Shown: positions 52,428 to 63,265 of the stretch, one piece after another
How positions within the stretch are numbered: the stretch's first letter is position 1
Layout of the letters: every line of letters begins with the position of its first letter
Position numbers and translations under genes: made by a program
The notes under the pieces: generated by a model
What the model was told of the DNA's origin: nothing
Seen by the model: the letters and a program-made list of their open reading frames with translations, nothing else
Database searches by the model: none
DNA from: Rhodanobacteraceae bacterium
Lineage (GTDB): Bacteria > Pseudomonadota > Gammaproteobacteria > Xanthomonadales > SZUA-5
DNA length: 64,000 nucleotides
Direction of reading: 5' to 3'
NCBI GenBank assembly: GCA_016713135.1
Contig: JADJPR010000023.1
Span: 186,001-250,000 of the forward strand

Positions 52428-53792
52428 TCAGGGCGTGGCCAACTCGTCCGCCGTTCGCCGCACCACGTCGGCCAGTTGCTGCGCGTGGCGCTCCACCATC
52501 GCACCATCGCGCGCCTCAACCGTCACGCGGATCAGCGGCTCGGTGCCCGAGGCGCGCAGGATCAGGCGTCCGTCGGCGCCGAGCGCTGCCGCCACATCGT
52601 CGCGAGCCTGAGCGATCTCGACGGCCTGCAGCAACTGCCGCGCATTGCGCGCCACCCGCACATTGATCGTCTTCTGCGGGAACCGGTGCAAATCGCCGAC
52701 CAGGTCGGACAGCGCGCGGCCGGTGTCGTTGAGCACTTCCAGCAGCAGCAACGCGCTCATCAGGCCGTCGCCGGTGCTCGCCTTGTGGCGGCAGATCACA
52801 TGGCCCGAGGCCTCGCCGCCAAGCAGTCCGCCGGTCTCGCGCAGGCGTTGGTGCACGTAGCGGTCGCCGACCGCGGCACGCTCGAAACCGATCCCGAGCG
52901 CACGAAGCGCCAGTTCGATCCCGAGATTCGTCATCACCGTGCCGACCACCGGCCCGCGCAGCACCCCGCGCTGCTGCCAGTGACGCGCCAGCACGTAGAC
53001 GATATCGTCGCCATCGACCAACCGGCCGTCGGCCGTGATCGCCATCAGGCGGTCGGCGTCGCCGTCCAGTGCCAGCCCGAGCGCAGCGCCGGTGCGGGTC
53101 ACTTCGGCGCGCAGCGCGGTCAGGTCGGTCGCGCCGTGGCCGGCGTTGATGTTGTAGCCATTGGGCGACGCGCCGATCGCGTCGACATGGAAGCCCAGTT
53201 CCTCGAACAACCGCGGCGCGATGCGGTAAGCCGCGCCGTGCGCGGCGTCGACCACGATGCGCGTGCCGACCAGCGCATCCAGCCCGCTGTCCAGGCGCGA
53301 TTTCAGGAACTCGATGTAGCGGCCATTGGCATCCGGCATGCGCGTGGCCTTGCCCAGGTCGCGCGGCGACACCATCGCTGCCGGCGCGTCGAGTGCAGCC
53401 TCGATCCCCAGTTCCACTGCATCGTCCAGTTTCTCGCCGTCGGACGAGAAGAACTTGATGCCATTGTCTTCATAGGGATTGTGCGACGCGCTGATGACAA
53501 TCCCGGCGCTCGCGCGCTGGCTGCGCGTGAGGAAGGCCACTGCCGGCGTCGGCATCGGCCCGAGCAGCACCACGTCGGCACCGGCCGCCGCCAGGCCGGC
53601 CTCCAGCGCCGATTCCAGCATGTAGCCGGAGAGCCGCGTGTCCTTGCCGATCAGCACGCGCGGGCGCTCGAAGCGCTGCCGCAGCACCTGCCCAGCCGCG
53701 CGCCCGAGGCGCAGCGCAAATTCCGCGGTGATCGGCTCCTCGCCCACCCGCCCGCGGATCCCGTCGGTTCCGAAATAGTGTCGTTCAGTCAT
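52428..53792 (-). CDS. glmM: Phosphoglucosamine mutase
   Basis: A 454-residue GlmM that converts glucosamine-6-phosphate to glucosamine-1-phosphate for UDP-GlcNAc, hence peptidoglycan and LPS. The N-terminus YFGTDGIRG is invariant. The phosphoserine loop ISASHNPYEDN places the catalytic Ser at residue 103. The metal-binding loop is LDGDADRL, the sugar-binding loop is GGEASGHVI and the phosphate-binding loop is RASGTEPLIRV. Full-length and intact. It lies downstream of folP and ftsH on the same strand, a typical Xanthomonadales order. Confidence 0.98.
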   Translation of the reverse strand: MTERHYFGTDGIRGRVGEEPITAEFALRLGRAAGQVLRQRFERPRVLIGKDTRLSGYMLESALEAGLAAAGADVVLLGPMPTPAVAFLTRSQRASAGIVISASHNPYEDNGIKFFSSDGEKLDDAVELGIEAALDAPAAMVSPRDLGKATRMPDANGRYIEFLKSRLDSGLDALVGTRIVVDAAHGAAYRIAPRLFEELGFHVDAIGASPNGYNINAGHGATDLTALRAEVTRTGAALGLALDGDADRLMAITADGRLVDGDDIVYVLARHWQQRGVLRGPVVGTVMTNLGIELALRALGIGFERAAVGDRYVHQRLRETGGLLGGEASGHVICRHKASTGDGLMSALLLLEVLNDTGRALSDLVGDLHRFPQKTINVRVARNARQLLQAVEIAQARDDVAAALGADGRLILRASGTEPLIRVTVEARDGAMVERHAQQLADVVRRTADELATP

Positions 53793-53839
53793 GCACCGGA
53801 TGCTGGGCGCTCGCAAGCGCGAGGGCAAGACTTGACGGG

Positions 53840-54745
53840 CTAGTCGTCGTCGAACAGCCCTGCCAGCGGCGACTTCGGCTTGGGCGGCGCCAGCGGCGCA
53901 ATCGCGCGCACTGCCTCCCACACCGCCAGCGCATCGCGGGTAGCGGCGACATCATGCACGCGCAGGACGACGGCGCCGCGTTGTGCCGCGATCAGCGCCG
54001 CGGCCACCGAGCCGTGCACGCGCTGCGCGGGATCGCTACGGCCGGTCAGATCGCCGATGCTGCGCTTGCGCGACAGGCCGGCCATCAGAGGGCAGTCGAG
54101 CGCGCGAAAACTCTCCAGCCGCGCCAGCAGTTCCAGGTTATGCGCCAGAGTCTTGCCGAAGCCGAAGCCCGGATCGATGACGATCCGCTTCTTGTCGATA
54201 CCGGCAAACTGGCAGGCCAGGATGCGATCCGCGAGGAAACGCTGCACCTCGGCGCAGACGTCCTCGTAGTGCGGCGCCTGCTGCATCGAGCCTGGCTCGC
54301 CCTGCATGTGCATCAGGCAGATTGCCGCACCAGTGTCCGCCGCGGCGTCGAGCGCGCCCTCGCCGCGCAGCGCGGACACGTCGTTGATCCAGCCGGCGCC
54401 GGCCGCGACGGCCGCACGCATGACCTCAGGCTTGCGCGTGTCGATCGAAATCGGCACGGAGCAGCGCGCGGCAACTTCTTCGATGACCGGGATCACCCGG
54501 CGCAGTTCTTCGTCCAGCGACACCTCGACCGCACCCGGGCGGGTCGATTCGCCGCCGATGTCGAGCGCATCCGCGCCCTCATCGACCAGCCTCAGCGCGT
54601 GCGCGACAGCGGCCGCGGTGTCCGCATGCTGGCCGCCATCCGAGAAGGAGTCGGGGGTGACGTTGACCACCCCGAGGATCCGCGGCCGGTCCAGGATCAG
54701 GAGCCGGCCGCGGCAATCGAGCGTGGGTTTGGGCGCTTCGAACAT
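53840..54745 (-). CDS. folP: Dihydropteroate synthase
   Basis: A 301-residue folate enzyme joining p-aminobenzoate to 6-hydroxymethyl-dihydropterin pyrophosphate; target of sulfonamides. Both signatures are clear: ILGVVNVTPDSFSDGG (residues 24-39) and DIGGESTRPGA (about residues 62-72). Pterin-binding motifs IDPGFGFGKT and GLSRKRSIG follow. The C-terminal tail PPKPKSPLAGLFDDD is a short extension. It starts 13 bp after the ftsH stop and ends 47 bp before glmM. Confidence 0.97.
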   Translation of the reverse strand: MFEAPKPTLDCRGRLLILDRPRILGVVNVTPDSFSDGGQHADTAAAVAHALRLVDEGADALDIGGESTRPGAVEVSLDEELRRVIPVIEEVAARCSVPISIDTRKPEVMRAAVAAGAGWINDVSALRGEGALDAAADTGAAICLMHMQGEPGSMQQAPHYEDVCAEVQRFLADRILACQFAGIDKKRIVIDPGFGFGKTLAHNLELLARLESFRALDCPLMAGLSRKRSIGDLTGRSDPAQRVHGSVAAALIAAQRGAVVLRVHDVAATRDALAVWEAVRAIAPLAPPKPKSPLAGLFDDD

Positions 54746-54758
54746 CCGCCCGGCCCGC

Positions 54759-56669
<1,911 letters not shown>

Positions 56670-56756
56670 GACACGCTCCTATCGCCTCTATCGCGCCTGT
56701 GTCGCAGCCGCGCGCACAGAGTAAACCCGTTTGGACTGTACTAGACCTTAAGCAAG

Positions 56757-57386
56757 TCACGCACCCGAATCCTTGAACCCGGTCGCCAGCGCGTAGATCT
56801 CGCGGCTGCGACCGCGTGAGGCCTTGGGCTTGCGCAGGTGCACCTTGTCGAATGCTGCCCGCATCAACTTGACGTAAGCGTCAAAGCCTTCACCCTGGAA
56901 CAACTTCACCAGATATCCGCCACCGCGCCGCAGGTGCGCCTTGGCGAAATCGAGCGCCAGTTCCGCCAGCAGCATCGAGCGCGCCTGATCCACCGAGGCC
57001 ACACCGCTCATGTTGGGGGCCATGTCGGACAACACAAGATCGACTTTCGCATCCCCCAGGGTTTGCTCCAGTTGCGCCAGCACCTCGTCCTGGGTGAAAT
57101 CGCCGTGGATGAATTCGACCCCAGGCAGCGGATCCATCTCCAGGATGTCGAGCGCGATTACCCGGCCCTTGCCCTTCAGCCATTCCTGCGCCACCTGGCT
57201 CCAGCCACCCGGGGCGGCACCGAGGTCGACCACCACCATGCCTGGGCGCAGGACCAGGTCCCGCTCCAGCAGTTCCTCCAGCTTGTAGGCGGCGCGCGAG
57301 CGCATGCCCTCGACGTGCGCGCGGCGCACGTAGGGATCGTTGAAGTGCTCGTTGAGCCAGCGACCGCTGCTCTTGCTGCGCGCCAT
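56757..57386 (-). CDS. rlmE: 23S rRNA 2'-O-ribose methyltransferase RlmE
   Basis: A 209-residue RlmE (FtsJ/RrmJ) that methylates U2552 in the peptidyl-transferase A loop. The first Lys of the KDKE tetrad is in SRAAYKLEEL, the SAM motif is VVDLGAAPGGWSQVA, the Asp is in VLSDMAPNMSG, the next Lys is in YLVKLFQGEGF and the terminal Glu is in SREIYALA. ATG 57386 gives the family start. It lies upstream of ftsH on the same strand, a conserved pairing. Divergent from yhbY. Confidence 0.97.
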   Translation of the reverse strand: MARSKSSGRWLNEHFNDPYVRRAHVEGMRSRAAYKLEELLERDLVLRPGMVVVDLGAAPGGWSQVAQEWLKGKGRVIALDILEMDPLPGVEFIHGDFTQDEVLAQLEQTLGDAKVDLVLSDMAPNMSGVASVDQARSMLLAELALDFAKAHLRRGGGYLVKLFQGEGFDAYVKLMRAAFDKVHLRKPKASRGRSREIYALATGFKDSGA

Positions 57387-57459
57387 CCGTGGTTTCAGTC
57401 CAGGGCTTCGGTGCAGGTCATGATAGCCTTCGCGCCCTCGATTGCCCGGAGCACAAGTC

Positions 57460-57753
57460 ATGGCTCTCAAAAATGCGCAGAAGCGCTTCCTGCGCGGACT
57501 GACCCACGGCCTGAATCCGGTGGTGATGGTGGCCGATCGCGGCCTGGCGCCGAGCGTGATGAAGGAAGTGGAGATCGCGCTCGATCATCACGAACTGATC
57601 AAGGTCCGCGTCAGTGTGGGCGATCGCGAGGAGCGCGACGCGCTGGTCGCCGAGTTGCTCAAGTCCACCGGCGCCGAACTGGTGCACAAGATCGGCCATG
57701 TGGTGAGCATCTTCCGGCGCAACCGCGCCGAGCCGAAGATCGAGCTGCCCTGA
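57460..57753 (+). CDS. yhbY: YhbY-family RNA-binding (CRM) protein
   Basis: A 97-residue CRM-domain protein that binds pre-50S ribosomal particles. Characteristic segments are FLRGLTHGLNPVVMVADRGL (with a variant of the GxxG loop), VMKEVEIALDHHELIKVRV and the C-terminal GHVVSIFRRN. Length is standard. It is divergent from rlmE, another 50S maturation factor, as in many gammaproteobacteria. A Mth938-like gene follows 19 bp later. Confidence 0.96.
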   Translation: MALKNAQKRFLRGLTHGLNPVVMVADRGLAPSVMKEVEIALDHHELIKVRVSVGDREERDALVAELLKSTGAELVHKIGHVVSIFRRNRAEPKIELP

Positions 57754-57772
57754 GCACCAGCGGTTCCGATCC

Positions 57773-58138
57773 ATGCAGCTGACCCGGGAACTCGACGAGC
57801 ACCCGCTGACCATCACCGGCGTCGATGGCGTGCGCGTGCGGGTCGGCCAGACCTGGCTCGACACCAGCTTCTACGTCGGCCAGCAGCAGTTGCAGCCGTG
57901 GGCGCCGCGCCGCTTCGATGAGATCGACGCGCCCAGCCTGCAGCGTCTGCTCGACCACGGCCCCGAGCTGATCCTCATCGGCACCGGGCCGCGGGTGCAA
58001 CTCTTGCCGCCGGTCCTGCAGGCGCAGGTCCTGGCACGCCGTTGCGGCCTGGAGTGCATGCGCAATGACGCCGCTGCACGGACCTACAACCTTCTGCTTG
58101 GCGAAGGCCGCGCCGTGCTGGCGGCGTTCCTGATCTGA
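57773..58138 (+). CDS. Mth938-like domain protein (DUF498/NDUFAF3 family)
   Basis: A 121-residue protein of the Mth938/NDUFAF3 family. Recognised by SFYVGQQQLQPW, the conserved PELILIGTGP strand-loop and CGLECMRNDAAARTYNLLLGEGR, which bears the family ASRTYN-like motif. The mitochondrial relative assists complex I assembly; the bacterial role is unknown. Follows yhbY closely and may share its promoter. Confidence 0.92.
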   Translation: MQLTRELDEHPLTITGVDGVRVRVGQTWLDTSFYVGQQQLQPWAPRRFDEIDAPSLQRLLDHGPELILIGTGPRVQLLPPVLQAQVLARRCGLECMRNDAAARTYNLLLGEGRAVLAAFLI

Positions 58139-58160
58139 GCGTGGACGCCTCCGCCAGCTC

Positions 58161-58541
58161 CTATTCCCGGATTTCCGGCATCCCAGCCGCAGGGTGAAGG
58201 AAAGGGTAGCGACAATCGCCGGCTACCCCAGCGACGCCCGGCCCAGGGGAGTCGATCCTGACTCGATGAGGACCCATTCGGGATTGGGCGGACCGGGGGG
58301 GTGGGACGTCCGCGTAGCCGGCTCCACTTCCTTGCGCGATCAGGGCGCACCCAAGGGTCGTCGTTTCCGGGTTGCCAGGCCGACCCTGATGGGTCGGAGG
58401 GTTCGGATCGTCCGGGACAACGATCATGGGATCCGACGGTTCCGCCGATCCCCCTTGTGGGTTGGCGGCACTCAGCGCTGGCAAGGCCAGCATCGCAAGC
58501 AGCACGGCCGTAGGGCATACCTGGGTCACGCGAAATCGCAT
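58161..58541 (-). CDS. Possible small secreted protein
   Basis: A 126-residue frame that starts with a convincing signal peptide (MRFRVTQVCPTAVLLAMLAL then PALSAANPQ), preceded by AAAGGAAT at a suitable distance. The mature part is rich in Pro, Gly and Ser, with no family and few predicted secondary-structure elements. It could be a real short exported protein, or a signal peptide fused to a decayed gene. It is convergent with the Mth938-like gene. Confidence 0.4.
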   Translation of the reverse strand: MRFRVTQVCPTAVLLAMLALPALSAANPQGGSAEPSDPMIVVPDDPNPPTHQGRPGNPETTTLGCALIAQGSGAGYADVPPPRSAQSRMGPHRVRIDSPGPGVAGVAGDCRYPFLHPAAGMPEIRE

Positions 58542-58665
58542 CCGTCCATTCCTTTCGTCTACCGCCATGTTGGCGGCAACCGCGAGGCTACCCCCGCGCG
58601 GCGGAAGGGGTTACATACCAGGGGCCCGGCCACGTAGGTCCACTGGAATCCGCCCTCACCGACGA

Positions 58666-58692
58666 ACACCCCCCGGATGTGCCGGGGGGTGT
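58666..58692. repeat. Perfect 11-bp stem hairpin
   Basis: ACACCCCCCGG-ATGTG-CCGGGGGGTGT, 24 bp beyond the stop of the large secreted protein gene (minus strand). There is no U-tract on either side, so it may stabilise the 3' end of the transcript rather than act as a classical terminator. Confidence 0.55.
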
Positions 58693-58715
58693 GGCTGGTT
58701 AAAACGTGCGCCGGG

Positions 58716-61700
58716 TCAGTTACAACGCTTGATTTCGACGTTGTCGATGTTCCAGCCTTCCGGCCGGTTGACCGAGCCATCCGAACTGACGCGGAAGCGG
58801 AAACGCACGGTCTGGCCGGCCCAGGGTTCCAGGTCGATCACCGACTTCAGGTAGGGCTGTGGGTCTCCACACCAAGCCGGAGCCGTGCCGCCGCTGCTGG
58901 CCGGATTGGCGGAAGCCAGCGGCCCGTTGTACGGATCCGTCAAGAGGCCGGTCGTGATCTGGGTCCAGGAGGTGCCGCCATCCGTCGAGACCTCGATGAA
59001 ACCGCCGTCGAAACAGCCACCCGTGCGGTCCTCCATCACCTGGTAGTTGTAGAAGGACAAGGTCAATCCGTTACCCAGGCTGGGCAGGACCACCGAAGGA
59101 CTGGTGTAGCGCTGATCGGACGCCGTCAAGGCAGGGACGCCCTGGAGTGCCTTGGTGCCGGCGAACGGGAAGCCCGACGTGATCGCCCAGGTGTTCGTCC
59201 CGGTTCCGCCCGCCTGTGGGCCCCAACCGGTCGCCGCGCCCTCGAAGTCCTCGCTGAGGACGATGGTCGGCGCCGGACCAGCCGGGCAGTCGCCCGGCGC
59301 AGCCTGAGTGGTGAACGAGAACACTGCACTCTGGGTGTTGCCGCAGATGTTGTTCGCGCGCACGCGCCAGTAGATCTGCGTGCTGGTCTGCAGCGCCACC
59401 GGTGACACCAGGCTGGTCCCCGTGACCGTCTGGCTGAACAGCGTGGTCGCGAAGTCGCTGGCCGTGGACGCTTCCACCAGATAGCTGGTCGCCTGCGCAG
59501 CCGCCGCCCACTGGAAGGTAGGCGTCGCCACAACGTTGACCGCGCCGTCGGCCGGCGCCGTCAGCGACGGCTGGGCTGCGTTGGCGGTAGACAGGTTGAG
59601 CGTCAGGGTCACGTCGCGCGTGGTCAGGCCAGCCACGCCGCGCACCACGATCGATGCTGCACCGGGAGTCGCCGTGTTGTCGGCGGACAACTGGACCACC
59701 GAGCTGCCCGGAACACTCGGCACGGTCGACGGCGTCAGGTTGCCCGACACACCGGCCGGGAACGGATCGGGGAAGTTCAGCGGCACGCTGCCGACGAAAC
59801 CATTGACCGGCGCCAGGTCCAGGGTGATCGGCGGGGCGTTCGACGGCGAGGCGGCATTCGCGCACAGCGCCACGCTCGGGGTCGTGGTCTTCATCGTGAA
59901 CGTCGGACCGTTGTACGAGAACACGCTGCTGACGGTATCGCCGCAGATGTTCTCCGCCGTCACGCGCCAGAAGATCTGCTGGTTGGTCGGCAAAGCGACC
60001 GGCGACAGCAGGCTGGTGCCGGTGACGCTTTGGCTGAACAGCGTGGTGGCAAAGTTGGCTGCCGTCGATGCCTCGACCAGGTAGCTCGCGGCCTGTGCGG
60101 CGGCGCTCCAGGTGAAGGTCGGTGTCGCACCGATGCCGCTGGCGTTGTTGGCTGGCGTCAACAACGTCGGCGCTGCCGGGTTGTCGGTCGCCACGGTCAA
60201 AGACAGCTGCACGTTGCGGATGATGGCACCCGAAGTGCCACGCGCCAGGATCGTGCTGGTTCCCGGCGTCGCCGCGTTGGTTGCACTCAACTGCGCCAGC
60301 GAGGAGCCGGGCAGTGTCGGGATCGTGGCCGGATCGAAGCTGCCGCTGAGACCGGTGGCGAATGCACTCGGGTAGGTCAGATTGACCGCACCGACAAAGC
60401 CGTTGACCGAGGTGGCATTGAGCGTGATCGGCGCGGCGCTGGTCGGGTCCGGGGAGTTCGCGCACACCGCTGTGGACGGCGCCGGTGCACTCAACACAGA
60501 GCTCGGGCCGCCGCACTCATCGAACTTGAAGGAAGCCACCCGATTGGTGCGCGCGCCGCCGCTGGAATAGTTGCCGATGAACCAGAACGTGCAGCCATCG
60601 ACCGGGTCGATGCCCATGTCGTTGTAGTCGCCCCAGCGCTCACCCGAGACTGAACTGCTGCCGGCGACGATGGCATTCTCGCCACCGGTCATGATGCCGA
60701 GCGGATCGCCCGCGAGCCGGCCGGTGTAGCGCAATCCGGCCGAGATAGCCGGCGCTTGGCGCACGTGGTTGTAGGCCAGCGCAATGTTGCCGTCCTGATC
60801 GACCGAACTCGCCGCCATCCAGCGGTCGCCCTGCTCCGCCGGCGTCCCCGGGGTGTCCTCGGGCGCATAGGTGCCCTGCTGGTGCAAAACCCATTGGGCG
60901 CTGCCGCGCGAGGCGGAGCCGGCAGTACCTTCAAAGCCATTGGCGAACAAGTCATCGGGCGGACCGATCGGACGGCGTAGTTCGAACCAGCGCACAGCGC
61001 CGGTATCGTCCGGATACGGCGACGGTACGCACGGAACATTGACACAGAGGTCGGTGACAAAATTGCCGACCAGCACCTCGTAGTTCGCCAGCCGGCGATA
61101 GGTCAGGCGGTGCATCACGGTTTCGCGCAAGGGATCGAGCTTCTGCCCGCTGGGCTGCGCGAATGCGTTGAATGCCGTGAGTCCGTTGAGATTGGAGCTG
61201 AACTCGGCCACGGTGAAGTTGGTCGGGCCGGTGATGGTCGAATTGGCCGGCGTCGTCCAGTCGACCGCAAACTCGTACAACTCGATGAAATCCGCCGCCG
61301 GATTGTTGGAGCCGGCGTTGTGCGCCTCATCGTCGCGGTGGCGCATGAACAGCCCGGGTGCGCCCGGAGGCGGCTCATCGGTACCCGCCAGATCCGCCGG
61401 CTGGGTCATCTGGAAGCTGAAGCCTGCCAGGTTGGGAATGGTCAGCCGCTGAAAAGTTGCTGCCTGACCAGCCAGCATCTTCTGCCGGTCGAAGGCATAA
61501 AACGGACGGCGACCCGTGGTGCCGCCCTCGTTGGCGCCGACGTAATAGGCATCTGTCCAAACGCCGTATTTCGGATAGTCGGGAAAGGAGGGCATCTGGA
61601 AACCGTAGCGCGTCCAGGTGACCGGCGCCGGGCCATCCAGGTCGTCGGTGGAACTGATGTAAACGCACAGGCTGTTGCCGGCCTGGGTCGAGAATTCGGT

Positions 61701-62273
61701 CAGCACCCAACGGTTCGCCAGTTCGTCGAACAACACGATCGGGTCGCCCAGGCCCGACGCGCACGCACCGCCGCTGCCGAGTGATTCCATCAATGTCGGC
61801 GCCACGGTCTGCTGGCCGGTCACCTTGTCGTAGACCGCAAACTGACCGCCACCGGGGCCGTTGATCGCGGCAACGAACTGCAGGGTGCCGATGTCGCCGG
61901 TGGGGTCGTTTGGCTGAGCAGTCCCGCTGAGCACGTTCTGGTTGATGATCGGGGTACCGAAGGCGCGCGGCTGGCGAGGCTGGAACGCCTGTTGCAGGGC
62001 GACCAGCGGATCGGGCCCGAAGACCGGATTGACCGGGGTCGGGACCGGCGCATTCGGATTGCCGAACAGCAGGCGGGGAATCGACTTGATCGGGTCGCCC
62101 GGCTTCCACTCAGGCGCGGGCGGCAAACGCTGCATGTCGACGGTCAGCGACGTTGGCGCAACCGGCGGGCTGACGTAGTCGGCACCGCGGACGACTTCCG
62201 GCTCAGCCAGGGCAACGGGAGACGCCAGCAACAAAGCCAGCGCGGACAGGCAACGAGAATGAGCTACGAACAC
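58716..62273 (-). CDS. Large secreted protein with fibronectin-like repeats
   Basis: A 1185-residue exported protein with signal peptide MFVAHSRCLSALALLLASPV followed by ALAEPE. The first 600 residues form an extracellular beta-propeller-like region without a recognised catalytic motif (QFVAAINGPGGGQFAVYDK, DPIVLFDELANRWVLTE). Two similar repeats with fibronectin-like character follow (for example ATSYLVEASTASDFATTLFS at 59530-59320 and its partner at about 60120-59920). The C-terminal domain begins SEDFEGAATGWGPQAGG and ends VEIKRCN. The architecture suggests a surface or extracellular adhesive or binding protein; an enzymatic role is not evident. Confidence 0.8.
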   Translation of the reverse strand: MFVAHSRCLSALALLLASPVALAEPEVVRGADYVSPPVAPTSLTVDMQRLPPAPEWKPGDPIKSIPRLLFGNPNAPVPTPVNPVFGPDPLVALQQAFQPRQPRAFGTPIINQNVLSGTAQPNDPTGDIGTLQFVAAINGPGGGQFAVYDKVTGQQTVAPTLMESLGSGGACASGLGDPIVLFDELANRWVLTEFSTQAGNSLCVYISSTDDLDGPAPVTWTRYGFQMPSFPDYPKYGVWTDAYYVGANEGGTTGRRPFYAFDRQKMLAGQAATFQRLTIPNLAGFSFQMTQPADLAGTDEPPPGAPGLFMRHRDDEAHNAGSNNPAADFIELYEFAVDWTTPANSTITGPTNFTVAEFSSNLNGLTAFNAFAQPSGQKLDPLRETVMHRLTYRRLANYEVLVGNFVTDLCVNVPCVPSPYPDDTGAVRWFELRRPIGPPDDLFANGFEGTAGSASRGSAQWVLHQQGTYAPEDTPGTPAEQGDRWMAASSVDQDGNIALAYNHVRQAPAISAGLRYTGRLAGDPLGIMTGGENAIVAGSSSVSGERWGDYNDMGIDPVDGCTFWFIGNYSSGGARTNRVASFKFDECGGPSSVLSAPAPSTAVCANSPDPTSAAPITLNATSVNGFVGAVNLTYPSAFATGLSGSFDPATIPTLPGSSLAQLSATNAATPGTSTILARGTSGAIIRNVQLSLTVATDNPAAPTLLTPANNASGIGATPTFTWSAAAQAASYLVEASTAANFATTLFSQSVTGTSLLSPVALPTNQQIFWRVTAENICGDTVSSVFSYNGPTFTMKTTTPSVALCANAASPSNAPPITLDLAPVNGFVGSVPLNFPDPFPAGVSGNLTPSTVPSVPGSSVVQLSADNTATPGAASIVVRGVAGLTTRDVTLTLNLSTANAAQPSLTAPADGAVNVVATPTFQWAAAAQATSYLVEASTASDFATTLFSQTVTGTSLVSPVALQTSTQIYWRVRANNICGNTQSAVFSFTTQAAPGDCPAGPAPTIVLSEDFEGAATGWGPQAGGTGTNTWAITSGFPFAGTKALQGVPALTASDQRYTSPSVVLPSLGNGLTLSFYNYQVMEDRTGGCFDGGFIEVSTDGGTSWTQITTGLLTDPYNGPLASANPASSGGTAPAWCGDPQPYLKSVIDLEPWAGQTVRFRFRVSSDGSVNRPEGWNIDNVEIKRCN

Positions 62274-62387
62274 TGCGACTCCTCACGGCGGCGGAGCGAC
62301 ATTCCGACTCCAGCCTGAACGATGGAACCGCGGAGGATAGTCGACAACGGCCGCCAAAACATGTGCAGCGCACAAAACATGAAGAAC

Positions 62388-63248
62388 TCAGTCTCCTGAG
62401 TCGACTGCCTGCTGCAGCACGCTCTCCGGGATGCCCGCACGCAGGAAGATCTCGCCCAAGTCGCTGCGGCTCCTGAATGCACGCCCGCCGTCGCCGAACT
62501 TCGCTTGCAAGCGACGCTTCCCGCCACTCTCGAACACGCTGCCAGTGAAGCCTGGCTCCAGTTCTATGCGCCCGCGGGTCATTGCGTCCACGCTGATGCC
62601 CGCGTACACCGGCACCGCGACAGCGATGCGTCCGGAGCGCGTGTGCAGTTCAATCGGAGTGCGCCAGTGCCCGCTGGTCTGGCTTGCAGCGATCGCGCCA
62701 GTAGCGCTGCGCAGGTCGAGGTCGGCCGCGCCGCTGACCTCGATCGAGCCCGATTCGGTGCGCGCCCTCACCGAAGCCCTGGCCTTGCGCACTTGCAGGA
62801 AGCCGTCGGTGGTGCGCAGGTCCAGGGCGACTGCGGCGGGTACGAATACGGCCAGATCCACGCGTCCGCGCGAATGGCCATGGGTGCGCAGCCAACTCTC
62901 TTCGCCGGGGTAGCGGATGGTCAGCTCCAGGCGTTCGCCGTGCTGCTGCCAGTCGAACACCGGCTCGAGCGGCTGCTCGCCGATGCGCTGCACCGTGGCG
63001 TAGTACCCGACCTTCGGCTGATCCGTGATGCGCACGCGCAGATCGCCGTGCGGGTTCTCGATTCGCATCCCGGTCGTGCCCGGGGGCAATTCGCGGCGTT
63101 CTTCACGCGGCACGATCTCGACGCGGGGAACTTCTCCGGCGGCCAGAGTTTCCTGCAGTTTCGGGCTCGCGCATCCGACGAACGCGACGCAGTACAGTCC
63201 GGCGATGCCGGCCCGCAGCAGCTTGCGCGTGGACGCTGCGAAATTCAC
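62388..63248 (-). CDS. DUF4097-like lipoprotein
   Basis: A 286-residue protein with an N-terminal signal and lipobox (VAFVGC then ASPK), so it is probably lipid-anchored. The rest is a regular beta-helix-like series of short strands with repeated patterns (VDLAVFVPAAVALDLRTTDG, SGSIEVSGAADLDLRSATG), typical of DUF4097/DUF2807-type putative adhesins. GTG 63248 is adopted because it places the lipobox correctly; an upstream ATG at 63305 overlaps pckG. It lies 17 bp after the pckG stop, so it may be its downstream partner in transcription. Confidence 0.7.
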   Translation of the reverse strand: MNFAASTRKLLRAGIAGLYCVAFVGCASPKLQETLAAGEVPRVEIVPREERRELPPGTTGMRIENPHGDLRVRITDQPKVGYYATVQRIGEQPLEPVFDWQQHGERLELTIRYPGEESWLRTHGHSRGRVDLAVFVPAAVALDLRTTDGFLQVRKARASVRARTESGSIEVSGAADLDLRSATGAIAASQTSGHWRTPIELHTRSGRIAVAVPVYAGISVDAMTRGRIELEPGFTGSVFESGGKRRLQAKFGDGGRAFRSRSDLGEIFLRAGIPESVLQQAVDSGD

Positions 63249-63265
63249 GGCGCGGGCCTGGGCGC